From assembly GCA_036426205.1 (NCBI GenBank), contig CM071570.1, positions 71,936,728-72,000,727 on the forward strand: a stretch of DNA of 64,000 bases, read 5' to 3'. The position numbers were made by a program, and so were the translations under genes. How positions within the stretch are numbered: the first letter of the stretch is position 1; each line of letters begins with the position of its first letter. The DNA comes from Ascaphus truei. Its lineage: Eukaryota; Chordata; Amphibia; Anura; Ascaphidae. Under the pieces are notes generated by a model. The model made no database searches. It had not been told where the DNA came from and saw only the letters and a program-made list of their open reading frames with translations. Below are positions 22,762 through 34,269 of this stretch, piece by piece.

Positions 22762-24022
22762 TGTAGCCAGGTCCCTTCCGATCCTTCGTTCCCCACCCCT
22801 CCCCCTTACCTCCGCTGCTGTGGGGGGTGTTGTGGGGAGGCGACGGGCTTGCCGGCGGCTCCCTCCGCAGAGCGTCGCTATGTCCTGGTGCTCACGCATG
22901 CGCAGAGCAGTTGTGGCGGCCATATTGGGGTTGGCGCGAGAGGTCGCGCTTCAGCCGGAGGTCGCGCGTGCGCAGTGGAGTGGCAGAGAAGCGACGGTGG
23001 CCATTACAGCATCGCGCATGCGCAGTGAGGATCGCGCACGCAGCCCCAATAGGAAAGAGCTTCATAGGGGACTACAAGACCCAGCAGCCTCTGGGGCTGC
23101 TTTACCACCTGACGCCAGAGAGCCAATAGGGCTGCAGGATTCCCTGAAAGGAGAGAAACATTTGGCGCGCTTAGGAGAGGAAGTAGGAGCTGGGACACAG
23201 AGAGGGGAGGTTGTGTGTGCAGGGGTCAGGGACCCATTGCACTAGGCCCGGTAATCCCCTAGGCCCCAGCTAGGCCCTGAGACATATTATGAGATTGTGG
23301 CTGCTGTAGGGACAGGCCCTAGGATAGGGAACCTGCCCCATTAGTGCTGCCAATAGAGTTCAGGGACCCAGCTGCAGTGCTGCACGGCCCTGTTGGTTGT
23401 GGTCTGAGACCAAACCCCTAAGAAGAGAGAGATTGCTGGAGAGTGGGATCCCCCAGCGGACAGCTCTCGCGTGCAGATCACGTCGCCGAGATCGCGGATC
23501 GGCGGATCCTTTGTGAAGATTTCAGCGGGCCCAGGTGCTGGCGCACTGGGCAGGTATCGTAACTAAGTGCACCAACAAATACATACACATTGTGGGCAGC
23601 GCTGTCTCAAATACCAAGGAGGTTGGGTGTGGGACTTTGGGGTGCTGTGGACACGGTGTGGGGTTATAGCCCTGCGAGGCGACCGGGTAGTTGTACTATT
23701 AGGGGTACAGAGTGATATCGTTGCTAATGTTATTATCTGTGTTGCCCATACATTAACTGTTATATTGTGGGTCTGTTACAGTAAAGCCTTTCTATTTTAT
23801 CACTGTGTGAGTAATGTGATTGTGTCCTGTGAGGGGCTGCTTCCACTCTGCTGGGATCTCTCACAGGTGGAGGCGCTGCACCATTTATAAGAGTAATTCA
23901 CCCCAGGCTCCCAGCGACGGAGGCTTAGGCTCCTGCGAGCCAAACAGGTAAAAGGGCAACACCAGTAGCTATTTACAGCCACCCCCCTGATCTCACTTAG
24001 GGGTGGGGGAACCAGGGCTACA
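22762..24022 (+). mobile_element. long terminal repeat (LTR copy A)
   Basis: Starts TGTAGCCAGGTCCC and ends GGGAACCAGGGCTACA, giving inverted TG...CA ends and a length of 1261 bp. Directly after it comes TTTGGAGACGCTGCTGAGAT, in the position of a primer-binding region. About 750 bp of it (roughly 22850-23590) is closely repeated in the broken copy B (27.4-31.8 kb). It is probably an endogenous retrovirus or gypsy-type LTR. Its left edge is only about 540 bp upstream of the XRN2 ATG. Confidence 0.7.
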
Positions 24023-24618
24023 TTTGGAGACGCTGCTGAGATCCAGACCTGGGGTGCCCGAATTCAGTTAAATTATATCGCTCACGCTTATCATTACCGT
24101 CACGCCAAAGGGTTTACAAATGGGCACTTGAGATGCAAGTACCGCCTCTCCACACACTGGTTGTGGGGCAGGTTCCTGCTAACACCCCATCCCGTTATAT
24201 ATATACTTGATCCTGAGTAAGTATCCACAACTAAGGGGTGCAGTAAAGGTTCTAGGCCGCCGCATAGACGCGGACGGACTATGGTGCTCCGTGTTAGTGA
24301 GTGTAGGACACGAGGTACCAGAAGGGGGAGGTCCATCCACCCTATTCGAATATGCATAGCCCATTCCAGGAAGTCCCATTATTTACCCTGAGTTAGCAGT
24401 TTCTTCATGCACAAAGAGTCATAGTGTAGTTAAAGGGACTGTGATCAAAATGGAGACACCCTCACCCGGGAATGCTAACAGTGAGTCACACCTAAAATGG
24501 CGTCTCCCGCCAAGTCTGGATGGCGCACGTGCTGCCTGCAAACAGGCGGCACAAGAATTGATTACCAAAATCTGTCCAGGTCTGGCGTGAAAACCAGAGC
24601 CCCGCCCCTGTCCTGTGG

Positions 24619-25458
24619 GTGGCTCAGCGCAGTCAGAACCACTCCTTGAAAGAGGGTGCTCCTCCTCTGGAGTCCACCAGGGGGAGCAAGCACAATGAGT
24701 CTCAATCAGTAACTGCTGTCTCCACTGAGGAAAGTACAGGATGCAGCGAACCACATCCTCCGTTGTATGGTGTTTGGCCAGCAGAAGGAATGTATGTAAC
24801 ATTTCTTTTGTGCCCGTGCTTACAGAAAGACCTTTATCTCTCGGGTGGTATGAACTTTGATACCTATCAGCGACCAAGAGGGGTTCAGGTAGTGAACGTG
24901 GAAGGAAGAAGATACGTCAGATGCCTGTGCCCCAAGTGTGATTTTCCAGATGGCGAATTGAGCTGGGGACCCAAGTGTGCCTGCTGCGGAGCACAGTTCC
25001 TGAAGCCAGTACTGCTGTGGCCGGCGGAACCCGCAGAGAAAGATGCGGCAAACCAATCTACCTTACTTACGGAAGTTTCGGAGGGCCCGTGTGCTCTATC
25101 CGCGGTTCCAGACTCAGCTCCAGAAACAGTTCCCATGCCGGAACCACAGATAAGTGAAGCCGAGGATAAAGAGCTGATTGCCTCCTCTACTGCGGACCTT
25201 GCTGTGGGCCAGTGTGCCTTCCAACGGCCGGCCCGGTCTACGATGATGGTACCGTCGGTCCCAGGTTTGGGACCAATACCTACCGACAAGAAGGGTGAGT
25301 TGACTGCCCCAGGGGTGTCAGATGTGAGCTCCCAGGTGACCGCAGAGCACGGTAGCTCCTTAAGCATGGTTACCAGGGCGATTGGCTCACCTCGGCATCG
25401 CGTCCTGGCAGAGGTGTCTGTCACGGTAGCTTACAGGGTTATAATATACGCCAAATAA
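24619..25458 (+). CDS. unrecognised ORF in LTR-element internal region, zinc-ribbon-like
   Basis: Open frame of 279 codons, 0.6 kb after LTR copy A. I do not recognise the protein. Around residues 97-124 it has RCLCPKCDFPDGELSWGPKC followed by ACCG, i.e. two CxxC-type pairs about 14 residues apart that could bind zinc. The following part is Ser/Pro/Glu-rich and low in structure, ending in sequence that looks like read-through into the next repeat (after about 25420). Position suggests a gag-like or accessory ORF of the LTR element, perhaps truncated by an insertion. A similar short lead-in (CTACAGAAAGA) occurs at 56822. Confidence 0.4.
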   Translation: MAQRSQNHSLKEGAPPLESTRGSKHNESQSVTAVSTEESTGCSEPHPPLYGVWPAEGMYVTFLLCPCLQKDLYLSGGMNFDTYQRPRGVQVVNVEGRRYVRCLCPKCDFPDGELSWGPKCACCGAQFLKPVLLWPAEPAEKDAANQSTLLTEVSEGPCALSAVPDSAPETVPMPEPQISEAEDKELIASSTADLAVGQCAFQRPARSTMMVPSVPGLGPIPTDKKGELTAPGVSDVSSQVTAEHGSSLSMVTRAIGSPRHRVLAEVSVTVAYRVIIYAK

Positions 25459-26085
25459 CTGGGTTGAATTGAATACGACTGTGATATAATAAAGAGATTT
25501 TATTCCTTAAGACAGGTGGACACACAATATTGGACAAATAACAAACGGAATATATACACTTAGGAAGGGGACAATGAAATAACCCAGGATTCAGGTTAGG
25601 AGTTCATCAGGCATCAGGTATAAGAATGAAGACATGAAAGACAATGGGCAAAGAGCTTGCAATCGGTTATATGTGATTTGGGCTCTATCCCTAACATTGG
25701 GACTCAGGTATTGGATGACAATTACCTGAGTCCAATTACCTTTTGCCAACTCACGTGGGAAGCAAGATAGTACCTGCCCACAGGGGGTTCGCCTTCCTCT
25801 AGTCAGAGAACCATTTCCTTAGCCCCACTCTAAAAAGCTGGCGCCTCCAAGTCTGCCAGATGGGGATCTGGACAGGGAAATTCTGACTTTAAGTGTGACG
25901 TCCTGCTCTTCCCTTCCCTAGAATACTTAATCAGGGTGGGGGAGCCTTTGATCAGGGTATTCCCTGTAGACACACTGTCGCCCCCTGGCCATTAACATAC
26001 CTCATGGGCCAGTAACTTTCGCGGGCTTTACAGTAGGCATGAATATACATTATATATTTCACAATCTTTATACCTAAATATCCGT
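25425..26085 (-). mobile_element. possible LTR or other repeat interrupting the LTR-element internal region
   Basis: The open frame of the preceding ORF is lost here and the composition changes. An AATAAAATCTCTTTATTATAT-like signal lies on the minus strand at 25487-25507. No clean ends were found, so this is only a tentative segmentation. Confidence 0.25.
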
Positions 26086-26089
26086 TTGG

Positions 26090-26880
26090 TGGGTCCGAGA
26101 TGGCCGAAATTTGCCATGTCCTCATGCCGGAGGTGACTTTACATGGTGGACAAATCTCAGCTTCGTACGACCCACCGAACCGGAGTTACAACTTTCACCT
26201 TTAATTCCCCATAGGGAACAATGGGGTTTTCTCCGCCATTGGAGTCAATGGGAAATTAGTGCATTTCACTCTGCCATTGGAGTCAATGGCAGCAACCAAA
26301 CTTTCACAGTTAACCATACTCCGTTCGGTTGATCAGAGAGGGCTGGAAATTGACATGCAATCATGCCGGAGCTATGACTGCAGGGTGGCCAAATCCCAGT
26401 CTTCTAGCCCTTACCGAACCGGAGATAATGGTTTCAGGTTTATACACTTTTACACTTCGCGATTTAAAACCTAGCGGCTTTCTCCCTCATGGCGGCCAAT
26501 GTCGATGACCGCAACTTTACAAATGAAATACTCTCCGTTCGGTTAGTCTGAGAGGGCTGGAAATTGCCATGCAATCATGCTGGAAGCATGACTACCCGGT
26601 GGCCAAATTCAGCTCTCCAGCTATCACCGAACCGGAGATAAGCACATCAGGTTATGACAATTTTATATTTAGCCGTTTTAACCTAGCGGCTTTTCTCCGC
26701 CAATGTGGTCAATGGCGGCGACCCTTGTGGCGGGCGCGACACTTTCTCGCGGCCATTGCCTGTCGGACCCTGTTGGGGTTGAGTGAGGGGGTCCCCATGA
26801 GCTAGGGGCAAAAATAATTTTATTGCTAGCTGCCCCAGAACCGGAGTTACCAACTTTAATTGATGGTGAACTTGGCCGTG
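26090..26880. repeat. degenerate tandem array, about 210-240 bp period
   Basis: The segment ACCGAACCGGAG recurs near 26174, 26413, 26626 and (as CCAGAACCGGAG) 26834. Each is preceded by a related GAGAGGGCTGGAAATTG(A/C)CATG...CATGC block (26338, 26551; weaker at 26107). Spacing is 239, 213 and about 208 bp. Confidence 0.7.
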
Positions 26881-27743
26881 ACCGAGTTCCCATGGCAATT
26901 TACGATCAAAGCTCTTTCTTTGAGGTTGTAACTATTTTCGGATACTGTGGTTTGGCCGGCAGCCAACTCAGTTCCTGGAGAGCGGACTCGAGGTATTCCC
27001 ATTAAAATGCATTGCGCCATTCATTTCAATGGGGAAGCTCCGCTCGTCCTCTTGGGCTCCACCTGCTGGTCTTCTTAGGTATCGGGCCAAAAACCTTGAA
27101 ATCTCCATAGACTTCTATGGAGCTCCAATGGCGACCTATGAGACAGTGTTGCAAATGGGGGATGAAAAGGCGGGAAGGGGAACAAAGGGTCATAAACATA
27201 CCAACACAGTTAACCCTTTCCCTCCCGACCTTATCCCAGTGTATGTGCTTGGTGTACATACTGTAAGGGTCAAAACACATGTAATCAGCGAAATACATTC
27301 AACCAAAAGGGGGAAACACATATTGTACTGAGGCAGGGGAATAAAAACACATTTAACCATTTTTATAGTTAACCCCTCGCCTCCCACACGATGATAGGGG
27401 TGGCCAGCTGGGGGGTAACCCCTTTATTACCAGGCCAGCCACCTCCTCTCGTGACAGAGTCCCCCGTAGAAGTTTGCTGCCCGGTGGTACGTGTGGATCT
27501 GTACCCACCGCAGGGCGCCGCAATGTCCAGGTGCTCGCGCATGCGCGGAGGCTTGCGCAGAACAGTCGCGGTGGCCATATTGAGGTTGGCGCGAGAGGTC
27601 GTGCTTCAGCAGGAGGTCGAGCGTGCGCAGTGGAGTGGCAGAGAAGCGGCGGCCATTACAGCATTGCGCATGCGCAGTGAGGATCGCGCACGCAGCCCCA
27701 ATAGGAAAGAGCTTCATAGGGGACTTCAAGACCCAGCAGCCTC

Positions 27744-27926
27744 ACTTCTGCGGTAGTCGGGCTGACTGACCACTAGGTCTTTACTTTATTTTGCCCCCCC
27801 TTAAATCTATATTATCCATATGAGCTTATGGACAGATCATAGTGTTCCTATTTTGAATTATCTTCTCAATTATCAAAGATGATTTTGTGTACACACGGAT
27901 ATTGAGCGTCATTCTCTACATTACTC
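27744..27926. mobile_element. 183-bp insert in LTR copy B
   Basis: Interrupts the match to copy A between CAGCAGCCTC and TGGGGCTGC. Short CCTC(T) is present at both junctions and could be a target duplication. Sequence is AT-rich and unclassified. Confidence 0.5.
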
Positions 27927-28957
27927 CTCTTGGGGCTGCTTTACCACCTGACGCCAGAGAGCCAATAGGGCTGCAGGATTCCCTGAGAGGAGAGATAAAT
28001 TTGGCGCGCTTAGGAGAGGAAGGAAGAGTAGGAGTTGGGACACAGATAGGGGAGGTTGTGTGTGCAGGGGTCAGGGACCCACTGCACTAGGCCCGGTAAT
28101 CCCCTAGGCCCCAGCTAGGCCCTGAGACATATTATGAGATTGTGGCTGCTGTAGGGACAGGCCCTAGGATAGGGAAACGTGAAATATAATTGTGCGCAAC
28201 TAATACAACCTCACAGTGGTAAGACACAAATCGTGACTAAATATAACCAAAACTGCATACCCACATACCCCAGTATAGGTATATATATATATATATATAT
28301 AAAACTGTAATAGGTGAATGAAATAGCGTCTGCATTTGTATCAATAGAGTGTCTCACATCCTCTGCACTAGAGAAACAAAAACAAAAGAAAACAGGGCAA
28401 AAACGCACATAGTGAAGTACATAAAGATGTATTCTATCAATAAAAAGGTAAGTAATCTGCGTACATCAGATAAGTAGGGTAAAAGCATTGACTGTGATAA
28501 ACACAGAGGTTACCAATCAGCAGAAATGTACACAAAAGGAGATCATCTAGTCTCGATGGTACCAGGGGGTCGTCTCGGCTCGTCAGTGGCGGTGGCCTCT
28601 CTCATTAGTGGCACTACGGATCCGTCTCGGAGCTGGCGTCCCTTCTATCAGGATGGTTTCGTTTCGGTAAGATGAATTCCAAAAATCAGAAGATTGTATC
28701 TCCTTGTGGTGTAGTGATCACATCCCAGTGATGGTCACAAATTCGAAATGTCCATGAATACTGATTGTCCGTGTATCACAGGTTAGTAGAAAGCCCAAGT
28801 AGATACCTGGTATGCAGTGAACCAGTCAATGACATCACTGTTAGTCGCGCACGGTCCATCACGGTGCGTCGCGTGTGAAGAGCGTCAGACTCGATACACA
28901 AACACACTGTGTGCTACAAGGGGATCACAAGCTAAGAAGAATAATAAAAAAGTGACA

Positions 28958-28999
28958 ATCCTACGTGTTTCGTAGCGGCAATGCTACTTCCTCAGGGAT
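28958..28999 (-). ncRNA. hammerhead-ribozyme-like motif of PLE-A
   Basis: On the minus strand: stem I AUCC (28999-28996), core CUGAGGA (28995-28989), one extra A, stem II GUAGC/GCUAC, GAAA (28971-28968), CACGUA, then GGAU, which pairs with AUCC. The layout equals a type I hammerhead with a minimal stem III and predicted cleavage after the A at 28962. One unpaired A between core and stem II is unusual for hammerheads but shared by most copies here. Confidence 0.6.
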
Positions 29000-29344
29000 A
29001 ATCGCTCAATGGTTCAGAAGATGTTAAATACCCCGCGAGGCTCACACATTGGTTGGCACGGGGCATAGACATCCAATCGGATGAGCATCAATGGCAATCA
29101 CATCAGGTGAAACATAATCACCAATTACATACATAATACATGAAAATGAAAAAAAAGGAACAAACTACGTAATACATATACAAAGACAATAAAAATCTAA
29201 TAAAAAACTATTACAAATCTGAAACTATTAAAAATCTGAAATGACAGAAAAAACCATGATTAGAATGGATACAGAACATAATTAAAATTTGACAAATAAT
29301 ATATTGACGGATATGTGCACAGCTTAATAAAGAGTCCACACATC

Positions 29345-30267
29345 AATGTCTTCATTCAGCCCCTTGGGCGACATTGTATCTAACCTATGTATCCAGAAGG
29401 ATTCTTGGGTAGAAAGAGTTTTAACTCTATCTCCTCAACGCCTACTACAAGGGAAATGTTGAATGCCTTTAAAAGTGAGGAAAGAAGGATCCTTATTGTG
29501 ATATTTTAAAAAATGACGAGATACACTATGCTAAGTGAAACCACTTCTGATATTGCGAATATGTTCTTGTATGCATATCTTCAATACGCGTTTAGTTCTA
29601 CCGACATATTGAAAGTCGCAGGAACATTCAAGGAGATATACTATATAGGAAGAAGTACATAAAATGAAGTCTTCAATTTGAAGACTTCCTTAGTTGTTTT
29701 AGAAATTATGTGTTTTTTATCGGAATGGAGGAATCTGCAAATTGAGCATCTACCACAGGTATGGTTACCTACAGGTTTGGTAGTAAGCCACCCTTTATCA
29801 GCAGTTGGATTCATCTCATGTCCAATATCGCTAGGGGCCAATAGATTTGTAAAATTCTTGGCTTTCCCGTATATAAAACCAGGTCTCTTGACAAGCTGGG
29901 TCCCTAAGATGGGGTCATTACAAAGAATATTCCAATATTTAGAAATAATATTTTCTATGCTTTTATTTGCTGAGTTGAAATTCGTAATAAATGCTACGTC
30001 AATCTGTTGGTCATTTATTATATGCTTTTTCTTAGTACTTGGAACAAGTAATGTGTTGCGATCCATGAGCCTCACTCTCGTTAGTTCTTTTGCAAGTAGA
30101 TCCATAGGGTTGCCTCTTTCAATGAACCTCTGTACTAGTCTGTCTGCCTGTTTATCAAAAACTTCTGTGTTACTACAGTTCCTTCTCAATCTCATAAATT
30201 GTCCTCCTGAAATATTTTGAATCCAGGAGGGTTTATGATTGCTAGTTGCCATTAGGAGGTTGTTCAT
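29345..30267 (-). pseudogene. PLE-A linker and GIY-YIG endonuclease (frameshifted)
   Basis: Frame 30267-29641 carries the post-RT linker and the Cys-rich HTCGRCSICRFL motif that precedes the nuclease. After a shift, 29655-29345 reads VYLLECSCDFQYVGRTKRVL, a GIY-YIG core with the YVGRT variant, then IQEHIRNIRSG and, after a stop, SVSRHFLKYHNKDP. Frameshift and stop make it non-functional. Confidence 0.82.
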
Positions 30268-30299
30268 ATCAACCTCCTTAAAAAGGTCTCCGTCTCAAC

Positions 30300-31520
30300 G
30301 CCACCGTTAGCTCACGCTATTAATCTGAGATCCAAAAAAATCTATTACTGTTGAATCAGTGGTATGCGTAAATATCAAGTTATAACTATTGTTATTGATA
30401 TAGCGCATAAACTCATTAACAGACTCCACGCCCCCGTTCCACACACATAGAACGTCATCTATATAGCGATGCCATGCTATAATGTTCCCCCTAAAGGGGT
30501 TATTACCCCAAATAAACAGATTTTCCCATTCTCCCACGTACAGGTTTGCGAAACTGGGGGCAAATCGTGTCCCCATTGCTGTTCCGCAAATCTGCAAGTA
30601 GAAGTCTGAGAGAAACATGAAGTAGTTGTGCTTTAATATGAAACCAATTGACTGGAGAATGAATTCTGTTTAGAGGATGCAGTGAGGGATCACTTTCAAG
30701 AAAGGCACTCACAGCTTCTACCCCTTTCAGATGTGGGATATGTGTGTATAAAGCCTGTATATCACAGGTCACCCATCTGTAGGTGTCTTTCCATTTAAGG
30801 TCACAGCACAGATTCAGAACCGCAGTGGAATCTTTAAGATATGATGGTAACTTACCAACAAGGGATTGGAGAAAGAAATCAACGTATTGCGACAGGTTCG
30901 CAGTTAAAGACTGTATCCCCGATATAATGGGTCTTCCTGGGGGGGTCAATACTTGCTTTATGCATTTTGGGTAGGTGGTAAAATATTGGTATTCTAGGAT
31001 TGTCTGAATACAAAAAAGAAAACTCGGCAGGTGAAATAACAGACTTAGATAGTGCATCATCCAACATTAATTTGAAAAGAATTAAGAATTCCTTCGTAGG
31101 ATCTTTTCCCAATATTTTATAGAAAGAGGCATCTTGTAATAGTCTGTGGGCTTCTTTTTCGTAGTCACTGCGATTCTGCAGGACTACGCCTCCACCCTTA
31201 TCTGCTTGCTTTATAATTATATCCTTATTTTCTTTCAAAGTTTTCAAGGCCACATTTTCTTTAATATTCAAATTCTGTTTGATATCTCCTATTTTAAAAT
31301 CTTTGACTAGCAAATGAAACTAATTATTGACCATATTGAAAAAGGTATCCGAATGATGACCCTTAGAATGAGCTGGATAGAACTTGGATTGAGCTTTAAA
31401 TGGCATATGTTTACAACCATCCTGAACAGTGTTAGTAACATTAGATACATCCGCAACATCAGAAGTGGAATCAAATTGTGATTTAAGGAAATGCCTCTTA
31501 AGCGTCATGTTTCGAGTCAA
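30300..31520 (-). pseudogene. PLE-A reverse transcriptase (frameshifted)
   Basis: Visible RT blocks: ADKGGGVVLQNRSDYEKEA (31215 region), FYHLPKMHKA, then after a shift TPPGRPIISGIQSLTANLSQ and WVTCDIQALYTHIP (the first catalytic aspartate region), then after another shift CGTAMGTRFAPSFANLYVG and RYIDDVL, with the paired catalytic aspartates. The LPK(I/M)HK and GTAMGT...PS(F/Y)ANL boxes are typical of Penelope RTs. At least two frameshifts inactivate it. Confidence 0.9.
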
Positions 31521-31804
31521 TTTATGTAGATCCTAGGATAGGGAGCCTGCCCCATTAGTGCTGTCAATAGAGTTCAGGAAACAGCTGCAGTGCTGCGCGG
31601 CCCTGTTGGTTGTGGTCCGAGACCAGACCCCTAAGAAGAGAGAGATTGCTGGAGAGTGGGATCCCCCAGCGGACAGCTCTCGCATGGAGATCACATCGCT
31701 GAGGAGATCACGGATCGCGGATCCTTTGCGAAGATATCAGTGGGCCCAGGTGCTGGCGCACTGGGCAGGTAGCATAACTAAGTGCACCAACAAATATAAA
31801 CATT

Positions 31805-32273
31805 GTGACCACCCTCTTTGATAGGCTGTTGGATCGCGCTGGTGCATCCTATTACACAGCCGATTGAGACAGAGGTGGAGCTTCCAGGGAGTGCACGCAA
31901 CCCGCGCATCACGCTGGCGACCCAGTCGCGCGCCATCAGTGTGCGCCACGACACCTTCGTCAGTACGTGGGCGGAGACCGGAGACGGGACCCGCGGGGAC
32001 AGAGGAGGAGCGTGGGGTACCGTTGTGCCGCGTAGCTCTGACGTCAGGGCGGGGGTCGGGAACAAGAGGCAGAGACCGCAGACCGCCGGGGAGACCGCGC
32101 ACCGTTCATCAATGCTAGAGGCAGGAGAATGTACCCTGGACCCAGGAATCGCGGAGACCGACGGAGCCCGCGCACGAGCACCACCATTAGACTGCCTTTC
32201 TTGAGTGCCACTGGATCCAGACGAGCGGGTGAGGGTTAAGGGGACAGAACCGCCAGAATGGCGAATCCTCACA
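31805..32273 (-). mobile_element. gypsy 3' LTR, truncated
   Basis: Minus-strand sequence starting TGTGAGGATTCGCC at 32273 closely matches the start of the other LTR at 34203 (TGTGAAGATTCACC), and the match continues for about 450 bp. It is cut at about 31805, where LTR copy B begins. Confidence 0.7.
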
Positions 32274-33460
32274 GTACACCCTCCCCTTTAGGAGGGACAT
32301 CCGGGCGACTCCATGAAGGCTTTTCCGGAAAATTTAGATGAAACCTCCTAACCATTCTTGCCGCATGAACCCGATGACTGGGAATCCAAGATCTCTCCTC
32401 AGGGCCGAATCCCTTCCAATGAATGAGATAATACAAAGAACCTCGAGAAAATTTGGAATCCAGGATAGATTGGATTTCGTATTCGGGCTGACCCTGTACC
32501 AACACGGAGGTGGTGGGTAGAACGGGAACGGAATGTGCGTTCTGGATCACTGGTTTGAGTAACGACACATGGAAAACTGAGGGAATTCTCATGGATGAAG
32601 GTAAGGACAGACGATAAACTTGCGGATTGGTCTTTTCAGAAATAGAGAACGGACCGAGGAATCTAGGCGCGAACTTCATTGACGGAAACCTTCAGCATAA
32701 TATTTTTAGAAGAGATCCAGACTTTATCGCTAGGTTTAAATTTAGGAGCTGGTCTGCGATGGCGATCAGCCTGACGTTTCTGTCTCTCAATGTCTGATTT
32801 GATGTTCCTTTGGGTCCTTTTCCACAGATTTTGAAGTTCCCTGATCCTGTCGTCGGCGGCTGAGACCCTTGAGGTAGAAACTGTAAGAGGAAGAGTAGCG
32901 GGATGGAACCCGTAATTAATGAAAAAAGGAGATTCAGTGGTCGATTCACTACGAAGATTATTGTGTGCGAATTCCGCTCAAGGAAGAAGCTCCAACCAAT
33001 CGTCCTGGGAATCGGACACAAAGTCCGAATGAATTGTTCTAAAGACTGGTTAGTCCTCTCCATCTGCCCATTAGTCTGCGGGTGGTACCCAGAAGAAAAG
33101 TGAAGAGATATGCCTAACTGAAGACAAAAAGAGCGCCAAAATTTAGATACGAACTGCGATCCCCTATCAGATACAATCCCTGTTGGAACCCCGTGAAGAC
33201 AAAAGATCTCCTTGATGAATATCTCAGCAAGTTTGGAAGAGCTAGGTAGGCCTTTGAGCGGTACAAAATGTGATTGCTTGGAGAACCAATCTACTACTAG
33301 TACTACAAGAATAGTGTTCATACCCTCAGAATTGGGTAAATCCACCACAATGGATACTTTAAATGTGGTACTTGCCAGGTCTAGGAGTGGAGAGTAGCGG
33401 ATCGTTGGGGTACGTAGCCGGAGTCCGGATTGGAGAGAGCAGACACGTCGTAGAGCCAAA
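32269..33460 (-). pseudogene. Ty3/gypsy chromovirus integrase and chromodomain remnant
   Basis: Frame 33459-32692 encodes an integrase core: VVDWFSKQSHFVPLKGLPSS, DRGSQFVSKFW with the second catalytic Asp, and GYHPQTNGQMERTNQSLEQF with the Glu. Frame 32679-32269 continues with FAPRFLGPFSI (GPY/F-type module) and a chromodomain, YYLIHWKGFGPEERSW. A frameshift separates the two, and reading upstream the integrase joins directly to LTR-like sequence at about 33370, so gag, protease and RT are deleted. Confidence 0.88.
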
Positions 33461-34203
33461 GCCTGGGTCAGTGCAGGATAGAGCAGCGTCGTCGTAATCC
33501 AATGTCAGGGTCAGTGCAGGAGAGAGCAGAGTCGTCGTATCCAAAGCCAGGGTCAGTGCAGGAGAGTATCACAAAGTCCAAGGTACTAGGCAGGGTCAGG
33601 CAGCAAGGTAAGAGGCAGACAGGCTAGAAGCAGTGAGGTTCAGCATCACAAACAGAAGTTATGCTCGGCAAGGAATGAAAGTTCCGACAGCATATTTAAA
33701 GGTCCTTCCACCAATGGGAGGCATCCAGGAAGTAGAACCGCCCTCTTTGATAGGCTGCTGGATCGTGCAGGTGCGTCCTATACACATTGAGACAGAGGTG
33801 GAGCTTCCAGGGAGTGCGCGCAACCCGCGCATCACGCTGGCAACCCGGTCGTGCGCCGTCAGTGCACGCCACGACACCCGCGTCAGTATGGGAGTGGAGA
33901 CTGGAGGCGGGACCCGCGGGGACAGAGGAGCACGGGGTACTGTTGTACCGTGTAGCTCTGACATCAGGGCGGGGGCGGGAACAAGAGGCAGAGACCGCAG
34001 ACCGCTGGGGAGACCGCGCACCGCGCATGCGTCCTGCATCAATGCCAGAGGCAAGAGAGTGCACCCTGGACCCAGGAATCGCGGAGACCGAAGGAGCCCG
34101 CGCATGAGCACCACCATTATACTGCCTTTTTTGAGTGCCACTGGATCCAGACGAGCGGGCGAGGGTTAAGGGGACAGAACCGCCAAAATGGTGAATCTTC
34201 ACA
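33400..34203 (-). mobile_element. gypsy 5' LTR
   Basis: Minus-strand LTR starting TGTGAAGATTCACC at 34203; about 450 bp match the 3' LTR. The exact right-hand end in element orientation is unclear because of the internal deletion. It contains a 42-43-bp tandem repeat at 33440-33565. Confidence 0.65.
33440..33565. repeat. three 42-43-bp tandem units
   Basis: GGGTCAGTGCAGGA recurs at 33465, 33508 and 33550, each followed by a GAGAGCAG..GTCGTCGTA-like block. Inside the gypsy 5' LTR or leader. Confidence 0.85.
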
Positions 34204-34269
34204 CTTTCATTTAAACACATTATCCTGGCGAGTCCTTGATTACCTTATATGTTAGTTTCTAGTATTTCC

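Larger units (their letters stand above)
28176..31531 (-). mobile_element. Penelope-like element (PLE-A) with 13-bp target duplication
   Basis: CCTAGGATAGGGA is present at both flanks (28163-28175 and 31532-31544) and once at the corresponding empty site of LTR copy A (near 23330). The 3356-bp insert encodes, on the minus strand, a broken reverse transcriptase followed by a GIY-YIG endonuclease, the defining domain pair of Penelope-like elements. A hammerhead-like motif lies in its 3' part (28958-28999). The 5' end is truncated within the ORF. Confidence 0.93.
27391..31804 (+). mobile_element. LTR copy B, split by two insertions
   Basis: Matches LTR copy A from about 27505 on, in three pieces: 27505-27743, about 27927-28175 and 31532-31800. 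The first gap is a 183-bp insert; the second is a complete Penelope-like element. The copy stops at about 31804, where a gypsy LTR begins. Its first 110 bp differ from copy A, so it may be the 3' LTR of a diverged subfamily or a separate insertion. Confidence 0.7.

Noticed and set aside
31737..32272. Several long frames on both strands (up to 164 codons)
   Set aside because: They lie in the CpG-rich gypsy LTR, and matching frames occur in the other LTR at 33659-34220; low stop density from composition.
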